Source: Defluviitaleaceae bacterium
GTDB taxonomy: Bacteria; Bacillota; Clostridia; Lachnospirales; WQUN01
Assembly (NCBI GenBank): GCA_009781725.1
Contig: WQVF01000004.1
Coordinates: 1-64,000 of the forward strand
Direction: 5' to 3'
Length of the DNA: 64,000 nt
Shown piece by piece: positions 43,503 through 51,940 of this stretch; position 1 is the first letter of the stretch, and every line of letters starts with the position of its first letter. A program made the translations under genes and the position numbers. The notes under the pieces are model-generated. The model ran no database searches. It was not told where the DNA came from and was given only the letters and a program-made list of their open reading frames with translations.

Positions 43503-43931
43503 ACGAGCAAGCCTATAAGCCGAGTTCTGTCTTGGACAGCCATCTATCTGGGCCGGAAGTTGCCTCACGGCTCTTGCGAAGCTACCAAAGCTTGAGCGGG
43601 CCGCTCATGGCCTTGCCGTAGGCAAATGGCCGTGCTTTACTTGTTCTTGCACCGGACGGGGTTTACATAGCCAGTCAAGTCGCCAAGACTGCGGTGGGCT
43701 CTTACCCCACCTTTCCACCCTTACTTAATGATATGAAATCTTTTTGCCTTCGGCAAAAACCATAAATTTTTTCTGCGTAGAAACATGGCAGAAGAAAATT
43801 TACTGATTAAGCGGTTTATTTCTGTTGCACTATCCCTGGAGTCGCCTCCGCCGGGGGTTACCCGGCATCCTGCCCTTTGGTGCTCGGACTTTCCTCATAC
43901 CTTGCGGTACGCGGCTGTCCAGCTTACTCGT
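43503..43931 (-). ncRNA. rnpB: RNase P RNA (type A)
   Basis: The catalytic RNA of RNase P, which trims tRNA 5' leaders. The 5' part carries the hallmark GAGGAAAGTCCGAGCACC and the 3' part ACAGAACTCGGCTTATAGGC. The two ends pair as helix P1 (CGAGTAAGCT / GGCTTGCTCG with two wobble pairs), which sets the ends at about 43931 and 43503. The length is about 430 nt; an A/T-rich region near 43735-43780 with a TTTTGCCTTCGGCAAAA hairpin is a lineage-specific insertion. No consensus promoter is seen in the 33 nt after the ispH-rpsA stop, so it may be processed from that transcript. Confidence 0.93.
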
Positions 43932-43963
43932 TTGGCTTGGCTTTTGTCATTTTTGACAAAGGC

Positions 43964-46078
43964 TTATTCAGTGGGTGTTTCCTCGGTTGCGGATTCCACT
44001 TCTACTGCTGGCTCTTCGACTTCCTCTACAGCTTCAGGGATATCCTCTTCCAGGATTTCTTCGTCTTCATAGTACTCTTCATCATCGTAGACCTCGTATC
44101 CAAGGTCAAGGTCTGCTTCCCGCTTGGATAGGTTTATGCGGTGAGCTTCTTGATCTACACTGGTGATTTTTACTTGGATTACCTGACCAACTTTTAGCAC
44201 TTCGTCTGCTTTGGCAATATGGCGGTTGGCGATTTGTGAAATGTGTACTAAGCCGTCTATACCGTCTTCCAGTGACACAAATGCACCGAAGGTTGCCAAT
44301 CGTACTACTTGACCGTCTACTATACTGCCCACTGGGTATTTTTCGGCAATGCCGTTCCAGGGGTCGTTGCTGATATCTTTAAGGGATAGGGAAATCTTGT
44401 TTTTGTCCTTATCCACTGAGATAACCGTCACGGTTACCTTGTCGCCTACGGCCAGTACATCGGTTACCTTGCGTACCCGCTTCCATGCCATTTCTGAGAC
44501 GTGAATCAGACCGTCTATTCCGCCTATGTCAACGAAGGCACCAAAATCTACTATCCTGCTTACCGTGCCCTCTAACCGCTGCCCTTCTTCCAGTTTTGCG
44601 TACATCTCGCTTCGGATTTCCCTGGCTTCCTGGGCTGCTAGCTCTTTGCGGCCTGCCACATAGCGGCGCTTTGAACGGTCGATTTCTAACATGTGGAGTC
44701 TCATTTCCTGCCCTTTAAATTGAGTGAGATCCTCCACAAAGCGGTTAGATACCTGGCTGGATGGTACAAACACCCTGCAACCATGGATATTAGCCAAAAG
44801 ACCGCCTTTGATTACATCGGTAATCTTGCCAGTGACTACTGTTTTTTCTTCCAGCGCAGCTTCCAACAGCTTGATATTTTGCTGGTTATCGAGCTTTTTC
44901 TTGGATGCCAGAATATTGCCGTCGCCGTCGTTTACACGGATTATAAACACGTCAAATTCATCGCCGGGTTTAGTAGCTTCTGTAAGCTCGACAGTTGGGT
45001 CGTCTGTAAACTCCTGACGGGTGATGATGCCGTCTGATTTATAGCCCAAATCCACGGTCACTTCTGTCGGTGTTACCCTTATGACTGTCCCCTTCACAAT
45101 CCTACCACTATGTAGGGGCTTGAAGGATTCGTCTAGCATTTCTTCGAATGACTGACCTGCCGGTTGGGGCTGAGTTTGGGCCTGGGGCTCGGTTACCGGC
45201 GTTTCGGTGACCATTTCCGGGGTTGTGATTTCATCTTTGGTTTCCTCAGGCACAGCATTTGCAAATTCGCTCATAAGTTGAACGGCCTCCTTTGTTAGGG
45301 CAGGCGGTGTGGATGCACCGGCTGTAACGCCTATTTTATCACCTGGTTTTAGATACTGCAACAACAAATCATGGACAGAGGCGATAAAAATCGTTTTAGA
45401 GCAGATATTGCGGGAGATTTCGTATAGGGCTTGGGTGTTGGCACTGCCCTTATCTCCTATGACTATCATGGTATCGCTGTCGGCTGCAAGCTCTGCCGCT
45501 TCTTTTTGACGGATGGATGTGGCATTACAAATTGTATTGTGGATTTCGATATCCAGGCCATCAAGAGATGCGGTTATACGGGTGAATGACTCTGTATCGA
45601 AGGTTGTCTGGGCTACCAAGGTGTATTTTTCATCTTGGTTGAGTTGGGGAAGCAGCTCATCTTCGTTTTTTGCAATGATTACATCTTTGCCATAACTTGC
45701 GGTACCTATTACCTCCGGATGGGTTGCTTCTCCCAAGATAATTAGTTGTTGTCCTTCCGCGGCTCTGCGGTGTACGGCTTTTACACAGGGGCAGGTGCGG
45801 TCTATATATGGGATATTTCTGCGTTTAAGTTCTGCTTCTGTTTCTTTTGTAATGCCATGGGCGCGGATAATTATTGTTTCGTCTTTGATTTCATCCAAGT
45901 CGTTAATTATGCGTACACCCTTGGTGGCGAGGTCGTCTGTTAGATTGCTGTTATGGACTAGTTGACCCAGAGTTGCTAGTTTGGCTGTTGGATTTTTTTC
46001 CAATTCTTCATATACAGTATTAACTGCCTGGGCTACACCGGCGCAAAAGCCTGCGGTTTTGGCTACTGTTATTTTCAT
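43964..46078 (-). CDS. ispH-rpsA: Bifunctional IspH (HMBPP reductase) / ribosomal protein S1
   Basis: A 704-residue fusion. Residues 1-280 are IspH, the 4Fe-4S enzyme that makes IPP and DMAPP from HMBPP; the cluster cysteines are Cys12, Cys96 and Cys193 or thereabouts (GFCAGV, RTCPCV, NTICNATSIRQ), and the active-site motif RAHGITKE is present. After a Pro/Gln-rich linker come four S1 RNA-binding domains (for example GTVSRIVDFGAFVDIGGIDGLIHVS) that bind mRNA for translation. The C-terminus is very acidic. This fusion is known in Clostridia. The start overlaps the plsC stop by 4 nt. Confidence 0.95.
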   Translation of the reverse strand: MKITVAKTAGFCAGVAQAVNTVYEELEKNPTAKLATLGQLVHNSNLTDDLATKGVRIINDLDEIKDETIIIRAHGITKETEAELKRRNIPYIDRTCPCVKAVHRRAAEGQQLIILGEATHPEVIGTASYGKDVIIAKNEDELLPQLNQDEKYTLVAQTTFDTESFTRITASLDGLDIEIHNTICNATSIRQKEAAELAADSDTMIVIGDKGSANTQALYEISRNICSKTIFIASVHDLLLQYLKPGDKIGVTAGASTPPALTKEAVQLMSEFANAVPEETKDEITTPEMVTETPVTEPQAQTQPQPAGQSFEEMLDESFKPLHSGRIVKGTVIRVTPTEVTVDLGYKSDGIITRQEFTDDPTVELTEATKPGDEFDVFIIRVNDGDGNILASKKKLDNQQNIKLLEAALEEKTVVTGKITDVIKGGLLANIHGCRVFVPSSQVSNRFVEDLTQFKGQEMRLHMLEIDRSKRRYVAGRKELAAQEAREIRSEMYAKLEEGQRLEGTVSRIVDFGAFVDIGGIDGLIHVSEMAWKRVRKVTDVLAVGDKVTVTVISVDKDKNKISLSLKDISNDPWNGIAEKYPVGSIVDGQVVRLATFGAFVSLEDGIDGLVHISQIANRHIAKADEVLKVGQVIQVKITSVDQEAHRINLSKREADLDLGYEVYDDEEYYEDEEILEEDIPEAVEEVEEPAVEVESATEETPTE

Positions 46079-46653
46079 TGCAGTGCTAGAGCCGATACTT
46101 GGCTCGTAATTACTTCCATTACCGTCTCGACTAAGGCGGATTTTACTTTTTGGCCAGCATATGGCTCCATGGAGATGGGTGGGCCGAAGTGGATATTTAT
46201 TTTGGAAAATAAGCGGTAGGTGCCTCGGATTCCGACAGGTATAACAGGTGCGCCTGTTTTTAAGGCGAATACAGCAACGCCGCCTTTTACATTATCAAAC
46301 TCCTGGGTGCGGGTGCCTTGGGAGAATATGCCCAGTACCTTTTCGTTATTAAGGATATCTAGGGTATGGCGATAGGCCTTGAGGTCCGCAGCACCGGCTC
46401 GGTCCACAGGATACGCACCAGCCCACCGCAGTATTGTGCGCAGTACCCGGACTTCGAAAAGCTCCTTTTTTGCCATAATATGAACCTGGCGTTTGCTCAG
46501 CATGATTAGCATTAGGGGGTCCATTGCGCTGATATGGTTGCTGCATAGTATTACGGGGCCGGTGGTGGGGATATTCTCCCGGCCTGTTATATTGTAGCGA
46601 TAGATAATGCGAAAAAATATTATGAGTAGTCTTCTGGCGATTCTATAAAACAT
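46075..46653 (-). CDS. plsC: 1-acyl-sn-glycerol-3-phosphate acyltransferase
   Basis: A 192-residue membrane-associated acyltransferase for phosphatidic acid synthesis. It has the catalytic motif NHISAMD (NHx4D), and FSQGTRT replaces the usual FPEGTRS block. The N-terminus is hydrophobic and basic. It lies between cmk (2 bp apart) and ispH-rpsA (4-nt overlap), the order seen in other Clostridia. Confidence 0.92.
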   Translation of the reverse strand: MFYRIARRLLIIFFRIIYRYNITGRENIPTTGPVILCSNHISAMDPLMLIMLSKRQVHIMAKKELFEVRVLRTILRWAGAYPVDRAGAADLKAYRHTLDILNNEKVLGIFSQGTRTQEFDNVKGGVAVFALKTGAPVIPVGIRGTYRLFSKINIHFGPPISMEPYAGQKVKSALVETVMEVITSQVSALALQ

Positions 46654-46655
46654 TG

Positions 46656-47312
46656 TTACCTCCTAGCTTCGTTAATATGCGCGATAATTCTGGCGACCAC
46701 TTCTTCTTTGGTCATATTACCTGTATCTAGGTAGATTGCATCCTCGGCTTGGGTTAGTGGGCTGTGTTTTCGGGTTTTGTCTCTGTGGTCACGCTCTATG
46801 ATTTCTTTGCGGAGTTGCTCCATATCCACAGACTTTCCGGTTCGCTTTAGTTCTATGGCTCGGCGTTCCGCTCTTATGTCTACATCTGCGTCTAAGTATA
46901 TTTTCACCTGGGCCCAGGGGAGCACATGGCTACCTATGTCTCGGCCATCCATTACAATTTCTCCTGAAGCCGCGATGATTTTTTGTTTTGTGGCCATTTT
47001 TTCCCGGACAGCGGAATAGGGAGAAATGGTGGAGGTGATATCAGAAATAGCCTGGGTGCGGATGGCTCCTGTTACATCTTCCCCGTTTAAGAAAATATGT
47101 CCTGGGGTTAATTCTATATTGATATGGGGAAGGGCGGCTGTTACTGTGGCCTCATCTTGGGGGCTTATTCCATTGCGGGTGCAGTATAGGGCTATTGTGC
47201 GGTACATAGAGCCTGTGTCGATATATTTCATCCCTAGGGTTTCGGCTACTTTTCTTGCGGTGGTACTTTTACCTACTCCTGCTGGGCCGTCTATTGCTAT
47301 TGCGAATGGCAT
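46656..47312 (-). CDS. cmk: Cytidylate kinase
   Basis: A 218-residue P-loop NMP kinase that phosphorylates CMP and dCMP. Walker A GPAGVGKST is at residues 9-17, DTGSMYR binds the base, and GRDIGSHVLP is the CMP-kinase signature. The gene lies between the flavoprotein and plsC, 4 bp and 2 bp away, in one operon. Confidence 0.95.
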   Translation of the reverse strand: MPFAIAIDGPAGVGKSTTARKVAETLGMKYIDTGSMYRTIALYCTRNGISPQDEATVTAALPHINIELTPGHIFLNGEDVTGAIRTQAISDITSTISPYSAVREKMATKQKIIAASGEIVMDGRDIGSHVLPWAQVKIYLDADVDIRAERRAIELKRTGKSVDMEQLRKEIIERDHRDKTRKHSPLTQAEDAIYLDTGNMTKEEVVARIIAHINEARR

Positions 47313-47316
47313 ATCT

Positions 47317-48489
47317 TCACTCTCTTTTCTGTATATACTTTGCTACGGAAATCCCTGCCAGATATCCTGTGGAAAAGGCAATCTGCATATTGTATCCACC
47401 TGTTAGTGCATCCACATCCAACACCTCTCCTGCAAAGAAAAGGCCCGGGATTTTTTTTGACATCATAGTCGAGGGGTTTATTTCCTGGGTGTCAATGCCC
47501 CCCTGAGTAATGACAGCTTCTTTATATCCGGCGTTGCCGGTTATGGGAATTTCCAGGTTTTTAAGCAGATGAACCAAGTTTTGTCGTTCTTGACGGGTGA
47601 TGGTGTGGACTTTTTTATTTATTTTACTTAATTCCACTATAGTTTCGATTAATCGCTCAGGGAGTAGTCCATCCAATGCATTGGCGAAGTCTTTATTTTT
47701 ATGAAGTTCGAAATCTCGTAGGATTCTGGCATCCAGTTGCTCGTGGGTCAAGCCCGGTTTTAAATCGATGTAAATAGTCCCGGTTTTCCCAGCCATATAT
47801 GCGCTTGCACTTAGGACTAGCGGGCCTGTTACTCCGGTTTTGGTAAACATCATCTCGCCGATTTCTTCATATTTATTATAGCGTAGTTTTACGTTTTTTA
47901 GGCTGAGGCCTTCCAACTCGGGAATCCAAGGTTCATCAGAGGTGAGAGGAACCAATGCCGGGGATGTGGGGGTTATAGTGTGCCCCAGAGCCTGAGCCCA
48001 GACAAGCCCATCCCCAGTGGAGCCTGTTGAAGGGTATGATAGGCCCCCTGTGGCTATTATAATGGCGTCTGCCTTGATTTGATTTATGTCTGTGACCGGG
48101 TGATTTAGTTTTACTTGTACTCCGACAGATTTCAGGTAAGCCCTGAGAGCGTCATTGATATCATAGGCTTTGTCTGAAACAGGAAAAACCCGGCCTCCCC
48201 GCTCGGTTTTTAGAGGTACTCCTTGGCCTTCGAAAAAGTCCATTAGTGCTTGGCTGTCCATTGCCCAAAATGCCGAATGCAGGAATCTTGGATTGCTTAC
48301 CACATTAGACATATGGTCTTTCACATCTGAGTTATTGGTCAGATTGCAACGGCCTTTGCCGGTTATGTGGAGCTTTTTCCCCAATTTCTCGTTTTTCTCC
48401 AGCAATGTCACGGAAACACCTTGAGCTGCTGCGGTACCAGCGGCCATCATCCCGGCAGGGCCGCCCCCTATTACTATAACGGACTTCAT
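47317..48489 (-). CDS. HI0933/YhiN-family FAD-dependent oxidoreductase
   Basis: A 390-residue flavoprotein with an N-terminal Rossmann motif GGGPAGMMAA and the family signature GKGRCNLTNN. A late GLFFAGEVLDVDALTGGYN block binds the FAD isoalloxazine side. The family is widespread and its substrate is uncertain; some are annotated as aminoacetone oxidase, and the role is not established. It overlaps the Zn-phospholipase gene upstream by 4 nt and is followed by cmk after 4 bp. Confidence 0.9.
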   Translation of the reverse strand: MKSVIVIGGGPAGMMAAGTAAAQGVSVTLLEKNEKLGKKLHITGKGRCNLTNNSDVKDHMSNVVSNPRFLHSAFWAMDSQALMDFFEGQGVPLKTERGGRVFPVSDKAYDINDALRAYLKSVGVQVKLNHPVTDINQIKADAIIIATGGLSYPSTGSTGDGLVWAQALGHTITPTSPALVPLTSDEPWIPELEGLSLKNVKLRYNKYEEIGEMMFTKTGVTGPLVLSASAYMAGKTGTIYIDLKPGLTHEQLDARILRDFELHKNKDFANALDGLLPERLIETIVELSKINKKVHTITRQERQNLVHLLKNLEIPITGNAGYKEAVITQGGIDTQEINPSTMMSKKIPGLFFAGEVLDVDALTGGYNMQIAFSTGYLAGISVAKYIQKRE

Positions 48490-49394
48490 GGGTTTTGTCC
48501 TGTGATTAGGGAGCGATTTTGCAAGCAGGCAGCAAATGCTTCCTTGGGGAGATTATCGTGGGTATAGTCAAACAGTGCCTTTATCATCTGGACGGCGGCA
48601 CCAACGGCTCTGTCAAATAGCTCTACAAAACTGTCGTTTCTAATTTTATCCTGTGCCCATGGGGGGCTCCATTCGGTTTTTTCTAGATTAAGAAAATCCC
48701 TGTCCTCTGTGACTTCCTGCATGTGGGTAAGGGCTGAGAGGACTTTTGCCCGTAGTATTAGATTCTCTACATTACCCAGCCAGCGTTTTCTTCTGCCGGT
48801 TTTTGATTGCAGCTTGTTGGTGTTACTGGCCATCTGACCCATGGCACGGTCAACATCCCGTGGATTGATATCCCGGTCATATATTCGGCGGATTGCAGCA
48901 GCAGTTCCTGCGGCGGCGGTGCTTCTTTGGCGCTTATCAGGGGTAAGCAACTGTCCAAGGTTGTAGTCGTTTGGGGCTTCCCCATTCAATCGTTTTAGCA
49001 TGAGTACATCCACAGTGGTTTCGAAATGACGGTGCCGCCCTGCTTCCTTTATTGCAGGCTTTGGCGGATCGTAGGTTTGTGAGAATATATAAGGGTGTGT
49101 ATGGGAATCTACCGCGTAATGAGCAAGGAAACCCGCAGTATATGCGAATAGAATCGGGCATCTAATAGCTGCCATTTCCATGAAAAAAAGCCCCAAGTCT
49201 GCGCTATGCATCTGGGAGCCAACACCTCGTATACGTTTTGAAAGAAAACCATTTACATAATAAAAGAAAATATCCGGGCCCTGAGTGCCAAGGTTAAAGA
49301 GCTTACCCATTGGAACGATATGCTCACGGATATGAGGGCTTAAAATTTCTAGCGCGGATTGGCCGCCGAGATAATGAGTGATTAAGCCAGGCAT
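48486..49394 (-). CDS. Zinc-dependent phospholipase C family protein
   Basis: A 302-residue protein whose histidines match PF00882 (Zn_dep_PLPC): THYLGGQSAL at the N-terminus, LGTQGPDIFFY, then AGFLAHYAVDSHTHPY and later HFETTVDVL. In this family these His and Asp residues bind zinc. It has no signal peptide, so it is probably cytosolic and may not be a true phospholipase. ATG after AGGGGG. It is the first gene of the minus operon to ispH-rpsA. Confidence 0.85.
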   Translation of the reverse strand: MPGLITHYLGGQSALEILSPHIREHIVPMGKLFNLGTQGPDIFFYYVNGFLSKRIRGVGSQMHSADLGLFFMEMAAIRCPILFAYTAGFLAHYAVDSHTHPYIFSQTYDPPKPAIKEAGRHRHFETTVDVLMLKRLNGEAPNDYNLGQLLTPDKRQRSTAAAGTAAAIRRIYDRDINPRDVDRAMGQMASNTNKLQSKTGRRKRWLGNVENLILRAKVLSALTHMQEVTEDRDFLNLEKTEWSPPWAQDKIRNDSFVELFDRAVGAAVQMIKALFDYTHDNLPKEAFAACLQNRSLITGQNP

Positions 49395-49413
49395 GGCTTG
49401 CCCCCTTATGGGC

Positions 49414-49632
49414 TTATTTTTTCATCCTAAGAAATTGCTTCGTAATTTTGCTGCGGCCGTCGGAAATAAAAGCGGCGAAGCCGTTTTGTTTAAGTGTATC
49501 TTTATATTGGTAAAGTTTCAAGGCAGCTAAAAAATTTACGTATGGCACCATACGGATATTTTTTATCGCGTAATAAATTTCGCTGATTTTACGCGGGTTT
49601 GCGAGAAGGGTGGTGAGGTCTTTTGCCGTCAA
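49414..49632 (-). CDS. Small basic hypothetical protein (doubtful)
   Basis: 72 residues starting at TTG with no clear ribosome binding site, hence low confidence. It is Lys-rich, and part of it (IRMVPY) is encoded by the CGTATGGCACCATACG palindrome also seen in tilS. It may be a remnant of a larger gene. It lies just upstream of the phospholipase-like gene on the same strand. Confidence 0.3.
   Translation of the reverse strand: MTAKDLTTLLANPRKISEIYYAIKNIRMVPYVNFLAALKLYQYKDTLKQNGFAAFISDGRSKITKQFLRMKK
49539..49554. repeat. CGTATGGCACCATACG palindrome, second copy
   Basis: Seven-base arms around CA, followed by GGATATTTTTTATC. It is identical in its 16 bases to part of the tilS palindrome (17949-17968). 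On the plus strand it looks like a terminator hairpin. Confidence 0.6.
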
Positions 49633-49805
49633 CTGTACTAGATGACTAATACAGCAATACAGGCGATAAGGTTTAAGTCCTTCGTTGTTTACACAAATGC
49701 AAATAAATGGTAAGATTTCCTTAAGCCATGAGTAGCCTACTTCGCTGGGAGGCGGGAGGTTGCTTAGATTACGTATTTGAAGTCATAATAGACCTTTTGA
49801 ATACT

Positions 49806-49833
49806 TTGACGTACATCTTAGCAATAATATAAA
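49806..49833 (+). promoter_or_regulatory. Promoter of the Cys-rich SHOCT-like gene
   Basis: TTGACG (49806-49811), a 16-bp spacer and TATAAA (49828-49833), 26 nt before ATG. The stretch 49633-49805 holds no gene that I recognise. Confidence 0.6.
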
Positions 49834-49858
49834 ACATAAAACGAACGGAGGAAATCTT

Positions 49859-50254
49859 ATGAGTAATGAAAAAATCCGCGTACTAGATATGCTGGACGCT
49901 GGTAAAATCACCGCCGACGAAGCGGCAAGATTGTTGGAGGCCCTTAAAGGCCCAGGGTTTATGAACAAAGAAACCCGCGAAAATGTAGAAGACAAGCTAC
50001 GTCACTTTGGCCAAGAATGCGGCCGACTGGCCCGTGAAGCAGGAGCAAAGCTGCAAGTGATGTACAAGGAAGTAGAGCCAAAGGTAAAGAAAGCCAGCCA
50101 AGCCGCATTGGAAAAAGCAGCCTGTGTGCTTGAAGATTTGGCCTGTGCAATAAATAAGTCCTTGGATAAAGAAGAATGCTGTGGCGAAGAAGAATGTTGC
50201 TGCAAGCCGGAGCAGGCAGAGTGCTGTGGCAACGAAGAGCCTCGCGCTAACTAA
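49859..50254 (+). CDS. SHOCT-like domain protein with cysteine-rich tail
   Basis: A 131-residue protein with ATG after an optimal CGGAGGAAAT site. Residues 3-31 (EKIRVLDMLDAGKITADEAARLLEAL) form the SHOCT-like/YvlB-type N-terminal domain, often found on membrane-stress regulators and oligomeric proteins. A helical middle follows. The last 25 residues hold about nine cysteines in CC/CCC groups (for example EECCGEEECCCKPEQAECCG), unusual in a cytosolic protein and suggesting metal binding. No membrane segment is present. It is a single gene with its own promoter and a composite terminator downstream. Confidence 0.75.
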   Translation: MSNEKIRVLDMLDAGKITADEAARLLEALKGPGFMNKETRENVEDKLRHFGQECGRLAREAGAKLQVMYKEVEPKVKKASQAALEKAACVLEDLACAINKSLDKEECCGEEECCCKPEQAECCGNEEPRAN

Positions 50255-50276
50255 GGATTACCCGAGTATCCCAATT

Positions 50277-50434
50277 AAGGGGCTGTCACGTTAAGAATAC
50301 CGTTATTTCAAGGCTCGTCATCCCCCGGATTTAATCCGGGATCCCATAATCTTAGCCAAAAGGCTGAGGGGATCCCGGGTCAAGCCCGGGATGACGGGCT
50401 TTTTATTACGTCTTAATGTGACAGCCCTTTTTTT
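50277..50434 (+). terminator. Composite terminator with nested palindromic repeat
   Basis: The outer stem AAGGGGCTGTCACGTTAAGA (50277-50296) pairs with 50411-50430 and is followed by T7, so it terminates the SHOCT-like gene. The loop is filled by a CCCGG-type palindromic element (50307-50403) whose own arms read CGTCATCCCCCGGATTTAAT and, on the right, GATCCCGGGTCAAGCCCGGG. The right part is the same sequence family as the in-gene copy at 11854-11882. Confidence 0.75.
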
Positions 50435-50479
50435 ACGCATTTTTTACATAATCCGGTATTGTATTGCCAAATATTTGTG

Positions 50480-50485
50480 TATAAT
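50480..50485 (+). promoter_or_regulatory. -10 element ahead of the UMF1 transporter
   Basis: TATAAT with a weak TTGTAT 15 bp upstream; 30 nt before the ATG. Confidence 0.4.
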
Positions 50486-50515
50486 GCCATAAATACAAAC
50501 ACAAAGGAGAAAACC

Positions 50516-51940
50516 ATGGAATCCACACATGAACCCCCAAAGGAAACACCAAGTGAGGCTCCCCTTGAAGAATTTGCCGAACCGTCGAAAAACCATCCCC
50601 TCAGCAAAAAGAAGTCCTGGATACCTTTCAAATCCAGCCTTTCTAAAGAAGAGTTTAGTTGGGTGCTGTACGACTGGGCAAGCCAATCCTATGTAATGAT
50701 TGTTATGACTGTAATTTTCGTCTTGTTTTTCAGGGCGGCTGCCATAGGACAGGGAGTAGATAGCGCGGATGCAAATGCGTACTATGCCTTTAGTAACACC
50801 ATTAGCATGATAATTATTGGCTTGCTTGCCCCAATCATTGGGACCCTATCCGGCTACAAGGGTAAGAAAAAAGTATTATTCGTTATCTTTGCGGTAATGG
50901 GGCTGGTGGGGACCTTCGGGCTTGCCTTTATACCGGAGAGTTGGTGGCCCATTATCTTGATTGTTTTCATCATTTCATCTATCGGATATGCAGGCAATAC
51001 TAAGGTTTATGATACTTTCTTGGTTGACGTAACCAACAACAAGCGGATGAATTGGATTTCTAGTCTGGGCTTTGCCTTCGGATACATTGGAGGGGCACTG
51101 CCATTTATACTGGCTGTCCCCTTGGTTGTGTTGGTCCAACTAGATGTAATCAATATGGATATCATGCTTGCGTACCGGATTGCGTTTATTATCGCAGTGG
51201 TATGGTGGCTGGCTTTTATGGGGCCATTTATGAAAAATGTTCATCAGAAAATAGGAAGCGAACAAGAGCCCCAATATGTACGAAAAAGCTTTATTCGCAT
51301 CTGGACAACATTTAAAGAAATCGCCACTCAAAAGCATATTCTTGTTTTTCTTGTTGCGTTTTTCCTATACAGCGACGGAGTAGGATCCATTATTCGTATG
51401 GCGGTTGCCTATGGGGACGAAATCGGACTGAGTGAAATTACATTGCTCATGGTTCTGTTGGCGACCCAATTTGTAGCGATGCCCTTTGCAATTCTTTACG
51501 GCAAGATGTCTCAAAAGGTTGGGGCGAAATTCATGATATATGTCGCTATATTCACATACTGTGTTGTGTGCTCAATTGCACTGTTTATGAACCCAGCAAG
51601 GGATTTGTATACACTCACTATTATGTTCTGGGCACTGGCAATGCTGGTTGGCACTGCCCAGGGGGGAATCCAGGCACTGTCTCGCGCTTATTTTGCCCGG
51701 ATTATCCCAAAGGAGAAATCCAACGAGTACTTTGGTTTTTATAATGTATGTAGCCGCTTTGCCTCAATGTTGGGCACGGCGATTTTTGGTGTGATTGCAC
51801 TGGCTACCGGCCAATCTCACTACGGCATTGCAGGGATAGCAGTTCTGTTTATCGCAGCGGCAATTATTTTCAAATTCGTACCAGGTGACAGGCCGGGCTC
51901 TGAAGAACTTGCTGTTATGGTTCAAGAGGAAACCGCGTAA
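50516..51940 (+). CDS. UMF1-family MFS transporter
   Basis: A protein of 474 residues from ATG 50516 after AAAGGAG. A 45-residue hydrophilic N-terminus precedes about twelve membrane helices. FSWVLYDWASQSYVMIVMT is the Atg22/UMF1-type opening and GTAQGGIQALSRAYFARIIP its second-half signature. UMF1 members are widespread, and amino-acid or small-molecule efflux has been proposed, but the substrate is unknown. The stop codon is followed at once by the response regulator start (TAAATG), so the two are co-translated. Confidence 0.85.
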   Translation: MESTHEPPKETPSEAPLEEFAEPSKNHPLSKKKSWIPFKSSLSKEEFSWVLYDWASQSYVMIVMTVIFVLFFRAAAIGQGVDSADANAYYAFSNTISMIIIGLLAPIIGTLSGYKGKKKVLFVIFAVMGLVGTFGLAFIPESWWPIILIVFIISSIGYAGNTKVYDTFLVDVTNNKRMNWISSLGFAFGYIGGALPFILAVPLVVLVQLDVINMDIMLAYRIAFIIAVVWWLAFMGPFMKNVHQKIGSEQEPQYVRKSFIRIWTTFKEIATQKHILVFLVAFFLYSDGVGSIIRMAVAYGDEIGLSEITLLMVLLATQFVAMPFAILYGKMSQKVGAKFMIYVAIFTYCVVCSIALFMNPARDLYTLTIMFWALAMLVGTAQGGIQALSRAYFARIIPKEKSNEYFGFYNVCSRFASMLGTAIFGVIALATGQSHYGIAGIAVLFIAAAIIFKFVPGDRPGSEELAVMVQEETA

